NCBI GenBank assembly: GCA_028749105.1
Contig: JAQUQF010000057.1
Location: forward strand, 1-8,795
Direction: 5' to 3'
Length of the DNA stretch: 8,795 nt
Origin: Acidobacteriota bacterium
Lineage (GTDB): Bacteria > Acidobacteriota > Aminicenantia > UBA2199
The stretch's first letter is position 1. The number at the start of each line of letters is the position of its first letter. Below the pieces are notes generated by a model. The model had not been told where the DNA came from and ran no database searches. It saw only the letters and a program-made list of their open reading frames with translations. Of this stretch, positions 6,423 to 8,795 are shown one piece after another. The position numbers and the translations under genes were made by a program.

Positions 6423-6927
6423 TTTTTCTCTTTTGCTTGATCTCTTTGCGGATCAGGGAGCGCTTCAGGGTGGAGACGCGGTCGACGATCGTGATCCCGT
6501 CCAGGTGGTCGATCTCATGCTGCAGCACCCTCGCTTTGAGGCCATCGAACTCGGCGCGCAGCTCGCGACCGTCGAGGAGAATGCCCTGGAGCAGCAGGCG
6601 GGCGCCGCGGCGGATGGGCAGCGAATAGCCCGGAACCGAAAGGCAGCCCTCTTCGCTCGTCTCGTGCCCCTCCATCTCGATGATGCGCGGGTTGATGACC
6701 ACCAGCAGCTCCTCGGGCTTTTCTCCCACCGAAAGGTCCACGGTGACCAGCTGCAGCGATTCTCCCACCTGGGGGGCGGCCAAGCCGATGCCGGGAGCCT
6801 GGTGCATGGTATGCGCCATGGCTGCGGCAAGATCGACGATATGCTGACTGATGTCGCGGATATCGGCGGCCTTGGTCTTCAGCACCTCTTCGCCGTATTT
6901 GCAGATTTTCAGGGGTTCCGCGTCCAT
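6409..6927 (-). CDS. def: Peptide deformylase
   Basis: Metal-dependent hydrolase that removes the formyl group from the N-terminal methionine of new proteins. It has 172 residues, normal for the family. All three signature motifs are intact: GIGLAAPQ (46-53), EGCLSVP (93-99, metal ligand C95) and QHEIDHLDG (136-144, metal ligands H137 and H141, catalytic E138). The start is ATG 6925-6927, which gives the usual short N-terminus before PLKICKYGEEVLKTKAADI. The frame stays open for 29 more codons upstream, but that extension would run through the consensus promoter and has no family resemblance. No Shine-Dalgarno is seen; the predicted transcript begins at the ATG itself. First gene of def-fmt-rsmB. 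The C-terminus is basic (RKEIKQKRKSGEW). Confidence 0.98.
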   Translation of the reverse strand: MDAEPLKICKYGEEVLKTKAADIRDISQHIVDLAAAMAHTMHQAPGIGLAAPQVGESLQLVTVDLSVGEKPEELLVVINPRIIEMEGHETSEEGCLSVPGYSLPIRRGARLLLQGILLDGRELRAEFDGLKARVLQHEIDHLDGITIVDRVSTLKRSLIRKEIKQKRKSGEW

Positions 6928-6933
6928 GGCTGC

Positions 6934-6962
6934 ATTATATTTTGTTATGCTGGGGCTGTCAA
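6934..6962 (-). promoter_or_regulatory. Perfect consensus sigma70-type promoter of the def-fmt-rsmB operon
   Basis: On the minus strand TTGACA (complement of 6957-6962) and TATAAT (complement of 6934-6939) are both exact consensus and are separated by exactly 17 bp. Six nt (GCAGCC) separate TATAAT from the def ATG. By the usual rule that +1 lies 7 nt beyond the -10 hexamer, transcription starts at 6927, the A of ATG. This predicts a leaderless mRNA. Confidence 0.85.
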
Positions 6963-7008
6963 CGATTCGGCTGACTCGCCCGCGGCGTTGGTCATGCGAA
7001 ACATAAAA

Positions 7009-7035
7009 TTGCAAATCGAGCCGCTTTGTGATAAT
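7009..7035 (+). promoter_or_regulatory. Candidate promoter of mutL
   Basis: TTGCAA (7009-7014) is followed after 15 nt by GATAAT (7030-7035), which carries an upstream TGT as an extended -10 (7027-7029). The -10 matches consensus at 5 of 6 positions and the -35 at 4 of 6; the spacer is short, which an extended -10 can tolerate. The predicted leader is about 36 nt and contains the GGAG ribosome binding site. The rest of the 150-nt def-mutL gap holds the opposing def promoter and a small GC-rich hairpin, CGCC/GGCG at 6977-6987. Confidence 0.4.
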
Positions 7036-7066
7036 TTCCGAGTCTGATTGTTTCTAGAGAAGACGT

Positions 7067-7070
7067 GGAG
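7067..7070 (+). promoter_or_regulatory. Ribosome binding site that decides the mutL start
   Basis: GGAG lies 7 nt before TTG 7078-7080. The protein from this TTG begins MGNVKILSENVYRKIAAGEVIERP, which lines up with MutL N-termini. The frame is open further up to a TTG at 7048, but those ten extra residues have no family match. Confidence 0.75.
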
Positions 7071-7077
7071 AGCCGCT

Positions 7078-8760
7078 TTGGGCAATGTCAAGATTTTATC
7101 TGAGAATGTATACCGCAAGATAGCCGCCGGCGAAGTGATTGAGCGCCCACTCTCCGTGGTCAAGGAGCTGGTGGAGAACGCCATTGATGCCGGGGCAACC
7201 GAGATCGCCGTGGAGCTGCGCGCCGGCGGCAAGGAGCTGGTGCGCGTCGAGGACGATGGCCGCGGCTTCGACGCCGACGACATCGAGGTTGCCTTTCAGC
7301 GCCACAGCACGTCCAAGCTGGTAGAACTCGAGGACCTGGACCGTCTGCTGACCCTGGGCTTTCGCGGCGAGGCGCTGCCATCGATCCTGGAGGTGGCCGA
7401 CATCGACCTGGAGACTGCGGATAACGATGAGGGCCGAGGCTGGCATTGCGTTTTTCGCGACGGCTCTCTGTTGAAAAAGGGGCAGGTCCCCCGCCGCCGG
7501 GGCAGCGCCATTGCCGTGCAGCGCCTGTTCGCCAATTTCCCGGTGCGCCGCAAGTTCATGAAGAGCGACCAGGGCGAGCTGCGCCCCGCCAGCGCCTATT
7601 TGGAGACGGCCGCCCTGGCCCGACCCGCCATCGCCTTCACGCTGCGGCACAACGGCCGCACCGTTTTCCACTATCCCGCGGCAGCGAACCTGGCCGAGCG
7701 CATCTACCAGGTTTTCGGCAAGGAATTCCTCGACGGACTGCTGCCCCTGGATTTCAGCGACGGCGCCTACCGGCTCACGGGCTTCATTTCGGCGGCGCAG
7801 GCCGGCGTCAACGGCAGGAACAGGCAGTTCTTCACGGTCAATGGCCGGCCGGTCAGGGAGAAGACCCTGCAGGCTGCCTTCAACAATACGTTCCAGCCCT
7901 TTCTGGAGAAATCGCGCAGCCCGGCCGGCGTGATCGACCTCATCGCCCCGCCCGGCCAGATCGACGTCAACATCCATCCCATGAAGCTGGAGATCCGCTT
8001 CCTGGACAGCCAGCGCCTGTATCAGTTCATGCAGCGGGCCATCCACGCCGCCCTGGGCGGTCCGCTGCGCCCTCCGCTCCTCGCGGCCTCCGCCACCACC
8101 GCCGGAATGGAGCAGGGAAGCGTCATTCCGGCCATGGCCGCCGACCAGGATGGGGCCGGGATGCCGGATCTGTTTCCTGCGCGGCAAACGGCTGTGGAGG
8201 ATGGCTTCCGCGTCCTCGGCCAGTACCGCGATTCGTACATCGTCGTCGAGCGCAGCGGCGAGCTCCTGGTGATCGACCAGCACAACGCCCGCGAAAGGGT
8301 GCTGTTCGAGCGGCTGCAGGCGGGCTATGGCAGCGGCGCCGCTCCGGCGGCCCAGGCCCTTTTCCCCCTGCTGCTGGAACTGACGCCGTCCGAACAGGCC
8401 GCCCTGGACGATGCCAAGATGGAGATTTTCCGCCGGGCAGGCTTCGACCTCCGGCGGCTGAGCGGCTCGGCCGTCGAGGTGAAGGCCTTCCCGCAATTCC
8501 TCAGCGAAGGGCGCATCCGCGAGAGCGTGCGCGCGGCCTTGCGCGAGTCTCTTGCCGGGGATGGGGCTGACGAAAGCCTCCTGGCCTCCCTGGCCTGCCA
8601 CGACGCCGTCAAGGTGAACCAACGCCTGCTGCCCGACGAGATGCGCTCCCTGGTCCGTGACCTGTTTGCCTGCGCCAATCCCTATTTTTGCCCCCACCGC
8701 CGGCCGATCATCGTCACCCTGAGCCTGGAAGAGATCGAGAAGCGCCTGAAGCGCCGCTGA
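7078..8760 (+). CDS. mutL: DNA mismatch repair protein MutL, nicking-endonuclease type
   Basis: ATP-driven mismatch-repair factor that links MutS to strand incision. It has 560 residues, somewhat shorter than E. coli (615), mainly through a short linker (about 330-372). The N-terminal GHKL ATPase has E30 in KELVENAIDAGA, D59/G61/G63 (EDDGRGF), RHSTSK (75-80) and GFRGEAL (94-100). It is followed by the transducer domain with VNGRPVR (254-260) and QIDVNIHPMK (294-303). The C-terminal domain carries endonuclease motifs absent from E. coli MutL: DQHNARERVLFE (400-411; family DQHA-x2-E-x4-E), ACHDAVK (506-512) and CPHRRP (538-543; family CPHGRP). Nicking of DNA itself is therefore predicted, as in organisms without MutH. 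QALFP (426-430) sits where a sliding-clamp-binding motif can occur, which is less sure. The start is TTG with GGAG 7 nt upstream. Divergent from def; no mutS is in the window. Confidence 0.97.
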   Translation: MGNVKILSENVYRKIAAGEVIERPLSVVKELVENAIDAGATEIAVELRAGGKELVRVEDDGRGFDADDIEVAFQRHSTSKLVELEDLDRLLTLGFRGEALPSILEVADIDLETADNDEGRGWHCVFRDGSLLKKGQVPRRRGSAIAVQRLFANFPVRRKFMKSDQGELRPASAYLETAALARPAIAFTLRHNGRTVFHYPAAANLAERIYQVFGKEFLDGLLPLDFSDGAYRLTGFISAAQAGVNGRNRQFFTVNGRPVREKTLQAAFNNTFQPFLEKSRSPAGVIDLIAPPGQIDVNIHPMKLEIRFLDSQRLYQFMQRAIHAALGGPLRPPLLAASATTAGMEQGSVIPAMAADQDGAGMPDLFPARQTAVEDGFRVLGQYRDSYIVVERSGELLVIDQHNARERVLFERLQAGYGSGAAPAAQALFPLLLELTPSEQAALDDAKMEIFRRAGFDLRRLSGSAVEVKAFPQFLSEGRIRESVRAALRESLAGDGADESLLASLACHDAVKVNQRLLPDEMRSLVRDLFACANPYFCPHRRPIIVTLSLEEIEKRLKRR

Positions 8761-8795
8761 ACCGCTGGCCGGGAAAGTGAGCAAGGGAATGCGCC

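Noticed and set aside
5514..6440. Open frame (308 codons) on the + strand opposite fmt, and one of 258 codons opposite rsmB (4456-5232)
   Set aside because: Both mirror well-conserved genes and show no motif or convincing ribosome binding site.
6928..7014. N-terminal extension of def by 29 residues
   Set aside because: It would be encoded across the consensus -35/-10 promoter and has no similarity to deformylase N-termini; ATG 6927 gives the normal length.
7048..7077. N-terminal extension of mutL from TTG 7048
   Set aside because: The extra ten residues do not match MutL, whereas TTG 7078 has GGAG 7 nt upstream and yields the standard N-terminus.
7096..8784. Long open frame (562 codons) antisense to mutL
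   Set aside because: Same effect: MutL motifs on the + strand are clear, and the antisense product is compositionally biased with no recognisable domain.
8761..8795. Start of a further gene after mutL (GTG 8777 or ATG 8789)
   Set aside because: Only a handful of codons are visible and ribosome binding site spacing is poor for both. miaA often follows mutL, but nothing here identifies it.

Overview
This is a GC-rich, gene-dense bacterial chromosomal segment carrying mostly housekeeping genes: translation start (N-formyl cycle), rRNA methylation, mismatch repair and glycogen breakdown. There are no phage, IS, CRISPR or tRNA/rRNA genes. MutL has C-terminal nicking-endonuclease motifs, unlike the E. 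coli enzyme. The alpha-glucan phosphorylase is the DUF3417-containing type, and a TPR gene is paired with a Roadblock gene. Together these point to a non-gammaproteobacterial lineage, perhaps an uncultured Acidobacteriota/Aminicenantota-like or delta-proteobacteria-like organism. That placement is inference and weak, because no taxonomic marker gene is present.

Left part, + strand (1-4092): the 3' end of an unrecognised gene; a 159-nt gap with a terminator-like hairpin, a structured stretch resembling part of a c-di-GMP-I (GEMM) riboswitch and a weak promoter; then a TPR-like protein (TTG start) overlapping a small Roadblock/LC7-fold protein (TTG start); then glgP, 39 nt downstream. The last three genes may be one transcript.

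Middle, - strand (6927 down to 4186): def-fmt-rsmB, a compact operon with overlapping genes (14 nt def/fmt, 4 nt ATGA fmt/rsmB). Fmt formylates Met-tRNAi, Def removes the formyl group from nascent proteins, and RsmB methylates 16S rRNA at C967 (E. coli numbering). A perfect consensus sigma70-type promoter (TTGACA, 17 bp, TATAAT) lies directly before def and puts the predicted +1 on the A of the def ATG, so the operon mRNA is probably leaderless. Between the convergent ends of glgP and rsmB lies an AT-rich element: a perfect 17-bp inverted repeat built of 7-nt tandem units.

Right part, + strand (7078-8760): mutL, divergent from def across a 150-nt region with promoters facing both ways. MutL begins at a TTG that has a well-placed Shine-Dalgarno. 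The last 35 nt hold nothing that can be assigned.

The core genes are ordinary. The points most worth a second look are the leaderless def promoter, the heptamer inverted repeat, the TPR-Roadblock pair and the possible structured RNA leader before it.
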